64,000 nt of DNA. It comes from Immersiella caudata. Its lineage: Eukaryota; Ascomycota; Sordariomycetes; Sordariales; Lasiosphaeriaceae. A program made the translations under genes and the position numbers. The notes below the pieces were generated by a model. The model had not been told where the DNA came from and did not search any database. It worked only from the letters and a program-made list of their open reading frames with translations. Shown here in pieces: positions 1 through 10,639 of this stretch. How positions within the stretch are numbered: position 1 is the stretch's first letter; each line of letters begins with the position of its first letter. The stretch covers positions 434,001 through 498,000 of the forward strand of contig JAULSU010000005.1 in the NCBI GenBank assembly GCA_030512335.1, in the 5' to 3' direction.

Positions 1-175
1 AAGTTGTGTTCGCTTCCTCTTTTTCTCCTCTTTCCGTCTTTGCCCTGTGAGATTTCCTGCATTCCACCGGCTCCGTCGAGGTCCATCTGTCTGTCGTCCA
101 CTCGTTTTCAGCCTGCTCTTCGCTTCTCCTCTCGCCAGACAAGCACTCTCTTGGAAATCTCCAACAACCGCCAAG

Positions 176-781
176 ATGAAGGCTGCTCTTGTGTCCCTCG
201 CTTTCTTCGCCTCGGCCGCCATGGGCCAGACCACGGCGTGCGCCGCCGACTACATCGTCGAGGCCTGCCTGGGTACCGAGAACGGCAAGCTTGCCAGCTG
301 CGCGACCACTGACTATGTCTGCCGCTGTAACGCCTTTGGCAACATCCTCACGTACGTGGAAGAAATTGGAGAGAAATTGGTCTGAAGGAAGCACTAACAA
401 AACCTCTAGGTGCTTCAACAACTGCCCCAACGACGTCCGTAAATGTGAGTTGCTCCTCCAATCTTGAAACTGTGGGCCAGTAACTAACACCCACCAGTCG
501 ACTACCAGGGCCAGCAGCAAATCTTCTGCGGCTACGCAAGCCAATACCCCTCGACCACCACCAAGCCTATTGCTCCCGCCACCGGGACGGCCGGCGCGGT
601 TCCCACGGGCAAGGCTGATGGTGCTGCGTCGAGCGCCCCCGCGGGCTCTGGCAAGGCCGCCTCCGGAACGGCTACCACCACTGCTCCCAGCACCGTCAAC
701 ACCAACAGCGCCGCCGACCTCGCCCTGAACGTCGGTGGCATCCTCGCCGCGGTTGCCGGTGTTGTTGCTGCTGTGCTCTAG
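176..781 (+). CDS. GPI-anchored, cysteine-rich Ser/Thr-rich surface protein
   Basis: Spliced model with exons 176-351, 410-444 and 498-781. Both introns are GT-AG and carry CTAAC-type branch points. The product starts with a clear signal peptide (MKAALVSLAFFASAAMG). A short domain with several cysteines follows (ACAADYIVEACLG, CATTDYVCRC, CFNNC, FCGY), then an Ala/Ser/Thr/Gly-rich stretch, and it ends in a hydrophobic tail (LAAVAGVVAAVL) without a basic end. That is the layout of a small GPI-anchored wall or membrane protein. The family is common in ascomycetes and usually annotated as GPI-anchored serine-threonine-rich protein; no enzyme activity is known to me. The second intron could also begin at the GTAAAT at 439, which keeps the frame, but GTGAGT at 445 is the better donor. 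A wall-structural or adhesion role is inference. Confidence 0.82.
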
Positions 782-997
782 ACTTGGAAAAATAGTGCCA
801 CTTCTCGGCATTGGAGTTTGTTGGTTCCGGTCAGGGGCTTGTCTTGCAAGGGAGAACCCGCCCCTGCCGGCTGCATTGGATATCAGGCAGGCATCATCAT
901 TATGTTAATCTTTAATGTTTTGGCTACTTATTTTTTGGGTCCTAGTAATCATGAATGATATGCTTACGGTCCAATTTCTGGTCTTTGCTTTTAGGCT

Positions 998-1498
998 TCA
1001 CTCAGAACTTTTATCCTTTCCTCCCCTTTTGCTGACCCCACCCCCCCAAGCCTGCTCATCTTCGTTCAAGACCTCAAAGTCTCCTTTCGCAACCTTCATC
1101 CCCTGCCCATCTTTCACCCTCACGAAACTCTTCAACGCCGCCCGTTCCGGATCGTCCTTGCTCCCCGGCTCCGGCATCTTTCTCTCGGTTCCACTGCCTT
1201 CGAATCCACCCACCCTCAAGTTCTCCCCGTGCGGACCAGCCTCATCTTTAATGTATTGACTGAGTACATGATTCGGGGCTTGTCCTCCGTAGGAATATTG
1301 GTGATCAAGAATACTCTCCTTTTGTTTGTGGGAGCCAGGAGCGTGAGCATGAGAGTCGGAAGCGGGTTGATCGCCGGGAGAGGCACCTTCGTTGGAGGCG
1401 AAGGCGCCTCCGGAGCGGATGGAGGAGGCGGCGAGTGAGGAGGGGTCGATGGCGCCGTGGTAGTGGGGATCGGAAAGGGCTGGGTTGGAGGGGTTCAC
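998..1498 (-). CDS. Small hydrophilic fungal protein, 5' end unresolved
   Basis: An open frame of 166 codons, rich in His, Ser, Gly and charged residues (begins NPSNPALSDPHYHGAIDPSS, ends in a Lys/Ser/Asp-rich tail). It has no signal peptide or membrane segment. The frame opens with GTG directly after a perfect CAG acceptor, so 1498 is an internal exon start. A 55-bp intron (1499-1553, GTATCT donor) would join it in phase to an upstream open stretch ending in THGQK. That stretch stays open for well over 100 bases, but I found no ATG in it, so the start codon must lie in a further upstream exon or the model is wrong. I do not recognise the family. Composition and the good splice acceptor favour a real gene. 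Confidence 0.5.
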   Translation of the reverse strand: MNPSNPALSDPHYHGAIDPSSLAASSIRSGGAFASNEGASPGDQPASDSHAHAPGSHKQKESILDHQYSYGGQAPNHVLSQYIKDEAGPHGENLRVGGFEGSGTERKMPEPGSKDDPERAALKSFVRVKDGQGMKVAKGDFEVLNEDEQAWGGGVSKRGGKDKSSE

Positions 1499-1554
1499 CT
1501 GGGGAGGGTTAGATTGATGACGACGAAAAGGGGGGGGGAAGAGGGGAAGATACC

Positions 1555-2335
1555 TTTTGACCGTGGGTGGGGTTGTTGGTTGGTGCTATGGTGATGGTTG
1601 TGATGTTTTTTGTAGTGGTGGGATTGGCTGTGTTTACTTGGCCCGATGAATTGAGCGATGGATTGGTGGTTTCCCCCAGACAGAGCTGAGCGTGATGAAA
1701 TGATATAAGATCATTCAGAACAATCGATTTACCACTTGAACCCCTTAAATCGCCATCAAAGGCGGTGCTCGATAACCTCCGGCCATGGTGATGGTGATGT
1801 CATATTGGGAGAATCTCGAAGGGCACTGAAGATCAAGAGCACTTGCCGAATACTGGAATGCTCGTCAAGATGTCATACACGCACGTAAACACGCAATGTT
1901 AAATAAACCGGTGGATGTAGTTGTCCAGAGGAAGGGGGTGGCACCCTTGCGCAAGTGCGCACGCACTACAATTTTGGCCCCAGAGGAGGGATTCGAAATG
2001 GTCACCAGAACACTGCAATTTTGATCCCGCAAGAAGACTTGAAGCAGGCAGCACAAATCCCGTTAGGGGACGATACGCCAAGGATCGATCACTGCAATTT
2101 CAGCCTCACAGTACCCTCTTGTAGCACAAGCTCCAACCACCAACCCGCTCACACAGGCCATCACATCATAAAACCCATACCTTCACCGATATACGAGCAA
2201 AAACTCAGCTTCATTCATATATTTACGTCCTTAGAATCCCCTCCAGCGATCTGAGTGTCGGCAGATCACCCGCATGAGCAAAACTCCTGCCTCGCAATCC
2301 GTAGTTCTCTCATCCCAACTCCTACAACCGAGTCC
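1555..2335. other. Intergenic region, short repeated decamers
   Basis: Holds the probable 5' part of the minus-strand gene to its left and the 3' flank of the RING gene to its right. A CACTGCAATTTT-like motif occurs three times (about 1964, 2011 and 2090) at irregular spacing. No convincing coding exon was seen. Confidence 0.4.
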
Positions 2336-4348
2336 CTAGTTCCCTCTCCGCCCACCCGTACTCATCAATGTGATTTTCTGCTTTTTCTTCTTCTTTCCAC
2401 CACCACCTCCTCCCCCCGCAGCAGGCGCAGACGACCCCTCGCGACTCGGCCCAGGTTCAAGGCCCAATGCCTCCATCTGGAAAGCAATATCGGGAGCGCC
2501 GAGTGTCTCTAGCACATCGTCATCCTTTAGCCATCCGTCGTCCACTGCAGCCATCTGCGTCTGGGCAGCGACCGCTTCGGGGTCTCCCGCGATGGCAGGA
2601 GTACCCCAGACGGTCCTCCGGCCTGATGGACTGGTGCTCACATCGGAAAGATGGCCGAACCCCAGTCGTGGGTTTGGGGGAGTTGTCGAGGGCTCTGCGC
2701 CGAGAGGAATAAAGTCGTTGATATCGATGGGCGGGTTGTCCGGAATGGTGTTACCAAACCGGACTGTGACGTCCTCATCTAGAGCCCCCATGTTACGCCG
2801 AGTACCCCTCAGCGCCGCAGCCTCTAGCCTTTCAGCCTGGACTCGCTCTCGCTCTTCCTGTGCAGCTTTGTCTCGATTCCTCTTCCGCCGACGCTCGATC
2901 TCATCCTTAAAGGGTTCGAGAATCTCGGCAGGGACGATGTCCGTCCAGTCGCACTCCAGGAAGCTGATGAGACAGCCATACGGTAGGTGGTTGAGGTATT
3001 TTGCCCGCCTCCGTAAGTTATCGTCGACCACGTGGCCTGTGGAGATATGCTCGACTCTCGGTAGCAGCGTCGACGGAAACGCTGAAAACGACCCATACCT
3101 CGTCTTGAGAATCCGGATATCTAATGGCGAGAGATAAAGGTGCGGCGCGGATGAGTAAAAGTAGAAGTCCATCTCGCCCCCCTTCTGGGCCGCAGCCAGG
3201 ATCGATGAGCCCGCACTCTCGATATCACCCAACCCCTTCACTTTCTCCTTCGCCGCCGTAACCGCCCTGATCGCCTTCTGCGTCCACTCGTTATCCTGGT
3301 GAAATAACAGCTCGTCCTCCTTCTCCTGCCTCAGCAAATCCTCTACCTCCCGATCATACTCCTCCTCCATGTACCCGCCCGTCCCCTTGATAATCCTCGC
3401 ATAGTCCAGCACATTCGCCGCAAAATGCCACGGAATATCCTCCCCCGAGTTCAATACCTCGGCGCCCCCCTCCCTCGGCAGCGCCAACGTGCTCTTTGCA
3501 TTCCGCATCATCAACCTCAAAATAACATCATCCCCCGGCCTCGGCAGCGGGCTCTCCTGCCCGGCATAGAACCTCACCGGCCTCACCTCCGCAATGAACA
3601 CCGCATCCTCGCAAATGGGGCACTTCCTCCACCTGTTCTGCTTCTTCTCCTGCCCGTTCTCCGTGACCGTCGAGTTCATGAACCTCGACAGACACGGCAA
3701 GCAGAAGATATGCCCGCACTTTGCCATCCGCGGCGCCACTGGCTCTGACAAGCAAATCGGGCACGATGTCTGCTGCGACTCGGCCGATGCAATGATCTGC
3801 AGCACATCCGTCCACTCCAGGTGCTCATCCGCATCTACCGCCTGGGATGCGTAGCTCCCACCCGGCGACACCACAAAGCGATAATTAGCGTGGACGTACC
3901 TCGCCTTGTCAATCGCGTGGTGTCCCGAGCCCAAACCCCACGTTGGGTTCCGCCTGTATGACCGTGATGAGAGCGCATGGTGCGAGTCGTAGTTCGGTCG
4001 AGGAGGCAGAGCGTAGTTCAATAGGTGGGTGATGGACGTCTGGCCGCGGCGGCTCGAAGCGTTTCGTACGGCGCGTAGCTCCGCCATGGCATCATCGTCG
4101 TCTTCGAGACCGCGGTGTGTGGAGTTACCGCCGGGGCGTTTGGAGGCGCGGTGCTGCTTGCGGGCAGCTTGGCCTTTGCGGGGGTTGGCTTGGGGAGTAA
4201 AAGGGCTTTGACCGCCGCTGTTGCTGTTGGTATTATTGTTCGGGCGGCGATTGGAATCGAAGCCCGCGGCGGAGGAGGATGCCTGCGGGGGGAGCGGCGC
4301 GACCGGGGCCGACGAGGACTTGATGGGGATGGAGGGTGTCAAGCTCAT
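2336..4348 (-). CDS. RNF10/Mag2-type RING-finger E3 ubiquitin ligase
   Basis: A single-exon frame of 670 residues. The frame is open further upstream to a TTG at 4444, but the first ATG is at 4348 (MSLTPSIPIK), which I take as the start. Residues 1-100 are disordered and rich in Ser, Pro and Asn. Then comes the conserved block before the RING (TSITHLLNYALPPR, HHAIDKARYVHANYRFVV), and a RING finger at about 196-246 (CPICLSEPVAPRMAKCGH, then CLPCL and CPICED). The C-terminal half has charged helices (EIERRRKRNRDKAAQEERER) and a Gly/Lys-rich end. The layout matches animal RNF10 and yeast Mag2, ligases that mono-ubiquitinate small-subunit ribosomal proteins in ribosome quality control. The family assignment rests on the RING context and the upstream block. 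The function here is by homology. Confidence 0.85.
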   Translation of the reverse strand: MSLTPSIPIKSSSAPVAPLPPQASSSAAGFDSNRRPNNNTNSNSGGQSPFTPQANPRKGQAARKQHRASKRPGGNSTHRGLEDDDDAMAELRAVRNASSRRGQTSITHLLNYALPPRPNYDSHHALSSRSYRRNPTWGLGSGHHAIDKARYVHANYRFVVSPGGSYASQAVDADEHLEWTDVLQIIASAESQQTSCPICLSEPVAPRMAKCGHIFCLPCLSRFMNSTVTENGQEKKQNRWRKCPICEDAVFIAEVRPVRFYAGQESPLPRPGDDVILRLMMRNAKSTLALPREGGAEVLNSGEDIPWHFAANVLDYARIIKGTGGYMEEEYDREVEDLLRQEKEDELLFHQDNEWTQKAIRAVTAAKEKVKGLGDIESAGSSILAAAQKGGEMDFYFYSSAPHLYLSPLDIRILKTRYGSFSAFPSTLLPRVEHISTGHVVDDNLRRRAKYLNHLPYGCLISFLECDWTDIVPAEILEPFKDEIERRRKRNRDKAAQEERERVQAERLEAAALRGTRRNMGALDEDVTVRFGNTIPDNPPIDINDFIPLGAEPSTTPPNPRLGFGHLSDVSTSPSGRRTVWGTPAIAGDPEAVAAQTQMAAVDDGWLKDDDVLETLGAPDIAFQMEALGLEPGPSREGSSAPAAGGGGGGGKKKKKQKITLMSTGGRRGN

Positions 4349-5552
4349 GGTTGGGCTGTGGTGTCGTTGATGCGGTTCACCGCTGGTCAGGACATCAACA
4401 GACGGCCTTGTCGTTTCTCTCAATGCCTTCACTGTGAATTGCAAACCGTCAGCTGCCCTTCGAACGTAAGACCGGCCCCTCCATTTCCAATGCCTACCTC
4501 CACCTTAACACCGGTGTGACGCACCGTATCACTTCGCCGTCAAGTCGCAGTAATGCAAAGCCCCCAATTCCTCGCCAGTAAATCCCCCTTCCTCAAATAA
4601 AGCACCTCAACAGCCAGCAATACAAAACCGAAAAGTGTAGAATATCGTATCGTAAAAGGGGACCGGTCCAACTCCGGACCCCATTCAGGGAGGATTGGGA
4701 GGGGGAGGCGGCAAGCAAGAGTCACACATCCAAATTCGCGGGGCAAAATGGTGACGGGGAACGGGCCTGAAGGCAACGGCAAAGCTCGGAGCTTTGCTAC
4801 CCCAGGAACCTGGGACGCAGAGCGTGTCACGTTCCCAGTCAGCTGATTGGACCGGCACCTTCCTCTTCCTCTTGCCAGCCAACGCAACGATGAGGAAATA
4901 AAACGGCGGTTGAAATGCAGTGAATGCCGGTATCTGCCGAATAAAGTTCAAATCGGATCTGGGGCATTTGACGTTGAGCAGGTGTGGCGATATGGATGCT
5001 ATTCACGACTCCAAATACAATGAACGGCGAAGAAACCCTTCAGCATCGGGGTTTCCGCCCTGTAACACCGAGGTAATTCCTCTGAACCGTCTAGGTCAAT
5101 CACATCCATTTACAGAACAAGTTTCAAACACGTCTTGCACCTCAGAGCCCTATAATATAGGCATCTACACCGAGAATTAACAGTATAGGAACCTCTTCAA
5201 TCCACCCAGTTCAAATTACAACCCAAAATACGACAGCCAGCCACCCATCCACATCTTCCTTCCATTCCAACTCATCCAGCCAAGTAGCCTCCCTCCTCCC
5301 TTTCAATCCGAATTACTATATGACCACCACCAACACAGTGCCCTCATGTCTCGTGACCGCGGCATGCATGACAGGAAACACTCGAGATATGATACACACC
5401 GATGCCTCGCGAACGAAACCAGAGGGATATCCGCCTTAAACGGCTCAGGGGAATCATGCAAAACCAACCACCAGATAGAAAGAAATGGGAAGGCCCCAAA
5501 AACGGGTATTAATACGCCCCAACTTCCAATACCAAACCACTGATCGACACTT
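4349..5552. other. Intergenic region
   Basis: Promoter side of the RING-ligase gene and 3' flank of the Crp1-like gene. I see no conserved exon, RNA gene or repeat in it. Confidence 0.4.
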
Positions 5553-8500
5553 TTAGTGGTCCTGGATCTTGTGCTTGATCTTGCTGAAGAATGCGCTTAT
5601 CCTGTGCCTCTTCTTCTTCTCCTTCTCCCCGGCAGCCGCGGTATCAGCCTTGGCCGGCGCTGCTTCTGTCGAGGTCGACGCAGGGGCCTCAGTGGTATCC
5701 TTGGTTCCGTTTGTCTCCGCAACGGCAGATACAGTTGCGGTCTCTTCGGCCTTGGCAGGAGTCTCCGTGACTACAGCCTTAACTTCTTCCACCTGCTTTA
5801 GGAGCTCGGCCTCTACCTCCTTCTTCTCCTCGACCGCGACAGGGTTCGCAGCGGCTTCAGGTGCCTCCCCAGCAGCCTTGATCGAATCCTTCACCTCAGC
5901 CGGCACCTTCGGAGCAACCTCCGCGGGCGTCTCAACAGGCTTGACTTCCTCAACCTTCTTCAAGAGCTCAGCCTCGACTTCCTTCTTCTCCTCAACCGCG
6001 ACAGGGTTAGCGGCGGCCTCGGGTGCTTCACTAGCAGCCTTGATCGACCCCTTCACCTCAGTGGGCACCTCCGGAGCGACAGCCGCGGGCGTCTCGACAG
6101 CAGGCGTTTCGACGGCAGGTGTCTCGGCGGGCGTGACCACTTCAGGCAACGCGCGGTCAGGAGACGGCGACAAGACGTCCTGGGCATAGGCCGGAAGCTT
6201 GTCGGCGGCGTCCTTGGCAGCGGCAATAGCACCGACACCAGCCGAAACAACCGCAGCGCTAGCGGCAACAGCAGCAGCCGTGACAGTCTCTGACAAGGTC
6301 TTCTCGCCCACAGCAGGAGCTTCAGGGACAACCTTGAGCAACTCCCTCTCAACAGCAGCCTTTTCCTTGACCTCTTCGGGAATAGCACTAGCCTCGGGGT
6401 CAACCTTGGCCTCCTCCTGGCTCTGCTTAACGATTTCGGGAACCTTGGGCTCGACAGGGACCTCAGCAGCCAGCTTGGCGGTCGTCGACTCGGGCGTCAC
6501 AGTGTTGATTGTGGCGTCGTTGGCTACAAGAGGAACACTGCCTGCTAGAGCAACGGTGGTTGCGCCAGGGGCAACAGTGTTGATGGTAGCCTCCTCCTTC
6601 TTCTCGAGGGGCACCTCACCAGCCAGGGCGGCAGTGGTAGACTCTGGAGCCGCCGAGTTGACAGTAACATCCTCCTTCCTCTCAAGAGGAACCTCAGCGG
6701 CCAGCTTAGCGGTGGCCGACTCAGGGGTCACAGTGTTGATGTTGGCATCGCTAGCGCCGGCAACCGGCAAGCTCGACTCGGGAATGATGGTGCCGCCAAC
6801 CACAGGAGGTAGCTCAGTCTCGATGCCGGGGATGCGATCGCTCTTCTCGTACGACTCCTTGTCGAGGGTAACATTGTCTGTAATGCTTCCAGTTGCTACA
6901 CCCCCTGGTGGGTTAAGAGCGCCCTCCGTAGCAGGCAGAGGGTTCACGCTAAACTCCTTCTTGTCGTCGGAGCTAGCAATGGGTAGGCTGGACTCGGGGA
7001 TGATGTTGTCGGTGCTGACAGGAGGCAGGTCATTCACAATGTCCGTAAGGCCAGGGATGCGGTCGCTCCTCTCGTACGACTCCTTGTCAAGAGTAACATT
7101 ATCGGTGATGCTGCCAGTAGCAACGCCGCCAGGGGGGTTGAGGGCACCCTCAGTAGCGGGAAGAGGGTTGACACTGAACTCCTTGTTGGTATCGCTGGCG
7201 CTGGGCTGGGAAATAATCTTGCCAATATCAACAACGGGTGCATCCTTATCAACCCCCTCGAGCCCAGGAAGACGGTCGCTCTTCTCATAAGACTCTTTAT
7301 CCAAAGTAACGTTGTCGGTAATGCTTCCAGTCGCGACACCGTCTGGGGGGTTGAGGGCACCGTCGGTGGCTGGGAGAGGTTTGACGCTGAACTCCTTCTT
7401 GTCCTCGGCACCCGCCTTGGGAAGAATCTTGCCCACATCAACGAGCGGCGCGTCGCCAGTTTCAACACCGGGAAGACGGTCGCTCTTCTCGTAAGACTCC
7501 TTATCCAACGCAACGTTTTCGGTGACGCTCCCCGTCGCGACACCACCTGGGGGGTTGAGAGCGCCCTCAGTAGCAGGCAGAGGGTTTATGCTGAATTCCT
7601 TCTTGTCGCCGGAGCTCGGCTCGGGGATGATCTTGCCAACATCAACGACGGGCGCTTCATTGCCGAGCCCAGTATCCACACCAGGAAGGCGGTCGCTCTT
7701 CTCGTATGACTCCTTATCCAGCGTGACGTTGTCGGTCGTGCTTCCGGCCTTCACCTCGTCGGGGATCTTCTCGCCAGGAGCAAGCTCGATGGGGTTGATG
7801 GCGCCGTTCGCAGCAGGGAGAGGGTCGATCTTGCCCTCTTTGTCGAGGTCTGCCAGCGGCGTCTCGGGGTATCCACCCGGTGCTGTGACCTCTACTGGCT
7901 TGTCCTCGACAGGCACAGCAGCCGCTAATTGAGCGGTGGTCGACCCGGGAGCGGCAGAGCTGATCAGGGCCGCGGCCGGGTCGGCAGCATCTTCGATCTT
8001 CGACATATCTTTCGGGAGCAGAACGTTGTTCACGTTCCCTTGTGAATCAGTTTCTTGTGGAGCAGTATGGTCGGTGGTCCACGCGCCGTCAACGACAAAC
8101 TGTTGCAAAGCAGGATCCTGTCAGCAAGCTGCTAATGGACCAGGTGCAAAAGAAGTACAGCCTTCCGATGGAAGAAAGAAACGGTGAGGGGCTGGCTGGG
8201 CGCTCGGACGTCACCTGGGCGGGCAACTCTAAAATGGGTACGCGAGATGCTGGGCCGAAGGAGGTGCGAGATTGTCAAGAAAGCCGGCCACAACGAGCTA
8301 GCTCCAAGTGACACTGCCCCGGCCCTTGCTTAGCGACAAGCAGACATGGTGGGACCGCTGCGGGGACGAGCAGGCGAGAAGGTGAGACCTCCGCCGCCTC
8401 ACCGTGCTTCATGAGCTTGTGGCCCTGTTTTGACCACCGCATCTTCAAAGTTGCCGCGAATTGGTCCAGAGCATGCGCTAAAGAGCACGACTTCGCACAC

Positions 8501-9287
8501 CAGCCATTGACTCCGTGCCGCTTGGCTGGAGGACACAGAGCTCAGGTTTGTCATCGAGCAAGGTGGGGGCTTGGCGGCCGAATTTGCGATCTCTCCCCGC
8601 GCTGCCTCGGCGAACATCCCAGGCGGCTGTGGCGGACACGCTGGGCCACGGGACATGAACGATGGAGCCCGCCCGTCGCATCGACGTCTTTCCCAGCTAG
8701 ATGCGCCCAGCCGCGCTGTTTGGCGCATGATATATCACCTGTCCTTCCGGCAGCCGAAGAAACGCAAGCAGCGATGAACCCAGCCCGTCCCATTCTGCCT
8801 GCGCGGCTTGTCGCGTTGAGGTCGCCGAGCACCCGTGCCGGCCGGCCCGGGGACACCAAAAAAGAGGGGTGATGAGACAAACAGCAGAGACAGAGAAACC
8901 GCGCAACCAACCTTGTAGTATATCTTGTTCGTGGCTACAGGCAGCTTCACCTTCTTCTCAAAGCTGTCGCCGACCTTTTCGAGCTCCTCCGTTTTTTCCC
9001 AATTGTCGAACGTCCCCGTCACGTACACCTCCTCGGCTGGATGAGGCCTACGTGACCAGAAAGAAACCAACAGTCAGCCAAAGTAATTCGTCATTGTGGC
9101 GCATCAGACAAAGTTAAAAAGCGAGTCAGAATCACGGGTTCCCATTGGCTGTGAAGCTCAGCGGGCCGGAGACGACGGCAAGACAACCGAAAACGATGGG
9201 CGAGGGATGATCAATGACAAGAACAGAAAGCCGCGCACGACTCCGTCGAAGCAGGGTGACTGACCATTTGAACGTAAATGTGGCCAT
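5553..9287 (-). CDS. Crp1/Mdg1-like protein with AMPK-type glycogen-binding domain and internal repeats
   Basis: Exons 9265-9287, 8912-9047 and 5553-8099 give 901 residues. Residues 1-85 form an AMPK-beta-type carbohydrate-binding domain (CBM48-like): FKWPHPAEEVYVTGTFDNW, then KIYYK joined across intron 2 to FVVDGAWTTDHTAP and NVNNVLLP. This matches yeast Crp1 and Mdg1 and their filamentous relatives. The long C-terminal part is acidic and repetitive, with three repeat classes: five copies around LDKESYEKSDRLPG, about five copies of a PESTTAKLAAEVPLE type, and two nearly identical blocks of about 50 residues containing EAPEAAANPVAVEEKKEVEA. It ends in a basic tail (KKKRHRISAFFSKIKHKI). Intron 2 is 812 bp, far longer than its neighbours. 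No exon is needed inside it because the domain is continuous across it. A glycogen- or DNA-binding role is inferred from the family. Confidence 0.85.
8100..8911 (-). other. Unusually long (812 bp) intron of the Crp1-like gene
   Basis: The donor GTTGGT follows the Lys codon at 8912 and the acceptor CAG precedes the Phe codon at 8099. Both flanks are phase 0 and rejoin the conserved carbohydrate-binding domain without a gap. The body is GC-rich with several spurious open frames on both strands. I see no nested gene. Confidence 0.7.
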
Positions 9288-10639
9288 CGCAAGCGTGTTT
9301 TGCTTGCTTTCGAGCAGCTTCGATCGCGCACCTAGATAGATAGCTCTTCGTGGGGCACAGATGAATCGCGGCTTGCTGGCTGGCTGGAGCTGTCTGAAGC
9401 TGGCAGGTGCGGAGACCTGAGCACAAGAGAGCTTGGTCCGAATTCGCTGGGAGCTTTGTCGCAAAAACAATCAAGAGCAAACGCTAGGCGGGAAAGCTAC
9501 TTTTTCGTCCACGAGTCGCCGAGAGAAAGCGTTGACGGGGCAAGAGGAAAGAAGACAGAACCGTTTCTTCGATATCAGCAACAGCCGCCGTTATCTCGCC
9601 GGACACTGCAGAAGCGTGAGGGGAAGAAGAATGCGATCAAGTTGAAGGGCAAAGCTGCAGCAGGCGCGTCGGATCGGTCGTGCAAGCGGATACGGGCAGT
9701 TGATAACGAGATGAGCGCGATGGGAAGGCAGCCAAGCGCTAATACTAATTGCGCACGCCAAGACCAGGGTCCGGCAGGCCGCCCGCCGCCGATTCCTCGG
9801 CCTTCCACGGAGAGGTGCCTCACTGTGCATCAGCAGGGCAAGCGGGAGCCTGTAGCGTGCGTGGCGTGCCAACCCCCACAGCGCAAAAAGCGATCAGCGT
9901 CCGATGTCATCAACCCTCTGCGGACGCTGTGGCGCAAATCAGATGATGGCTTGCAGACCCTTCGGAGCGGTTCGCAGCACCCGCTGGCGCCGCTTCACCG
10001 AGCTGCAGAAATACTAGCCAGTAACGAACTGCCGTCGCACAAGAGCTGTGGCTTGAATGCGTGAACTGCAAGTCAGCTTCGAGCGCTCTCACTGGCGCGC
10101 GTTGCAGCGGTCTTCTGTACAGAAACCAGCCTCAAATGATCAACAAGCAGCAGCAGATCACGACTCGACACAAGTCACCTCCTGAGCAAAAGCCTCTATA
10201 ACTAACTCGTCAAATCGAGCTAACAAAGCGTGGTATAAGAGAACCGAGTTCCCTCGCCAGACCGCGACAACCAGCGGCTTGCGACCCAGTGATATCCTCG
10301 ACGTTAGCACAACGGCCATGAACCAGCCGAGAGGTAAGCCGACAGTTGACTCTAACCCAGCCACAGACGCCCACACCCTCACATTCATCAGAGGACCATC
10401 GCAGTAGAAAATCGAACGCCAGACCAAGACCAGATGTGCCTCTAGACGCCATTACTCCGAACCATCTCGTAGCCCAAGAATATAACAGAATTCCTCATGG
10501 GAGTAGAACTTACTCCGAACCATCTCGTAGCCCAAGAATATAACAGAATTCCTCATGGGAGTAGAACTGCTGGCAGCTCGGGAGACATCGACATCCATCG
10601 CACCCCTTGTTTGTTTATTTTATTTTCGTCATTTCCCTC
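9288..10639. other. Intergenic region with a perfect tandem duplication
   Basis: Upstream region of the Crp1-like gene and 3' flank of the reductase gene. Apart from the 58-bp duplication listed separately, nothing coding is supported. Confidence 0.4.
10452..10567. repeat. Perfect 58-bp tandem duplication
   Basis: Two identical, directly abutting 58-base copies (10452-10509 and 10510-10567). Each starts TTACTCCGAACC and ends GGGAGTAGAAC. The duplication lies just past the stop codon side of the reductase gene (stop at 10640), so it may fall in its 3' UTR. Confidence 0.95.

Noticed and set aside
6199..7290. Open frame of 363 codons antisense to the Crp1-like gene
   Set aside because: It mirrors the internal repeats of the minus-strand protein; a shadow frame caused by codon bias.
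5553..8108. Repeats of the Crp1-like gene as a CRISPR-like array or satellite
   Set aside because: Spacing and sequence follow codons and encode protein repeats; this is a eukaryotic coding region.
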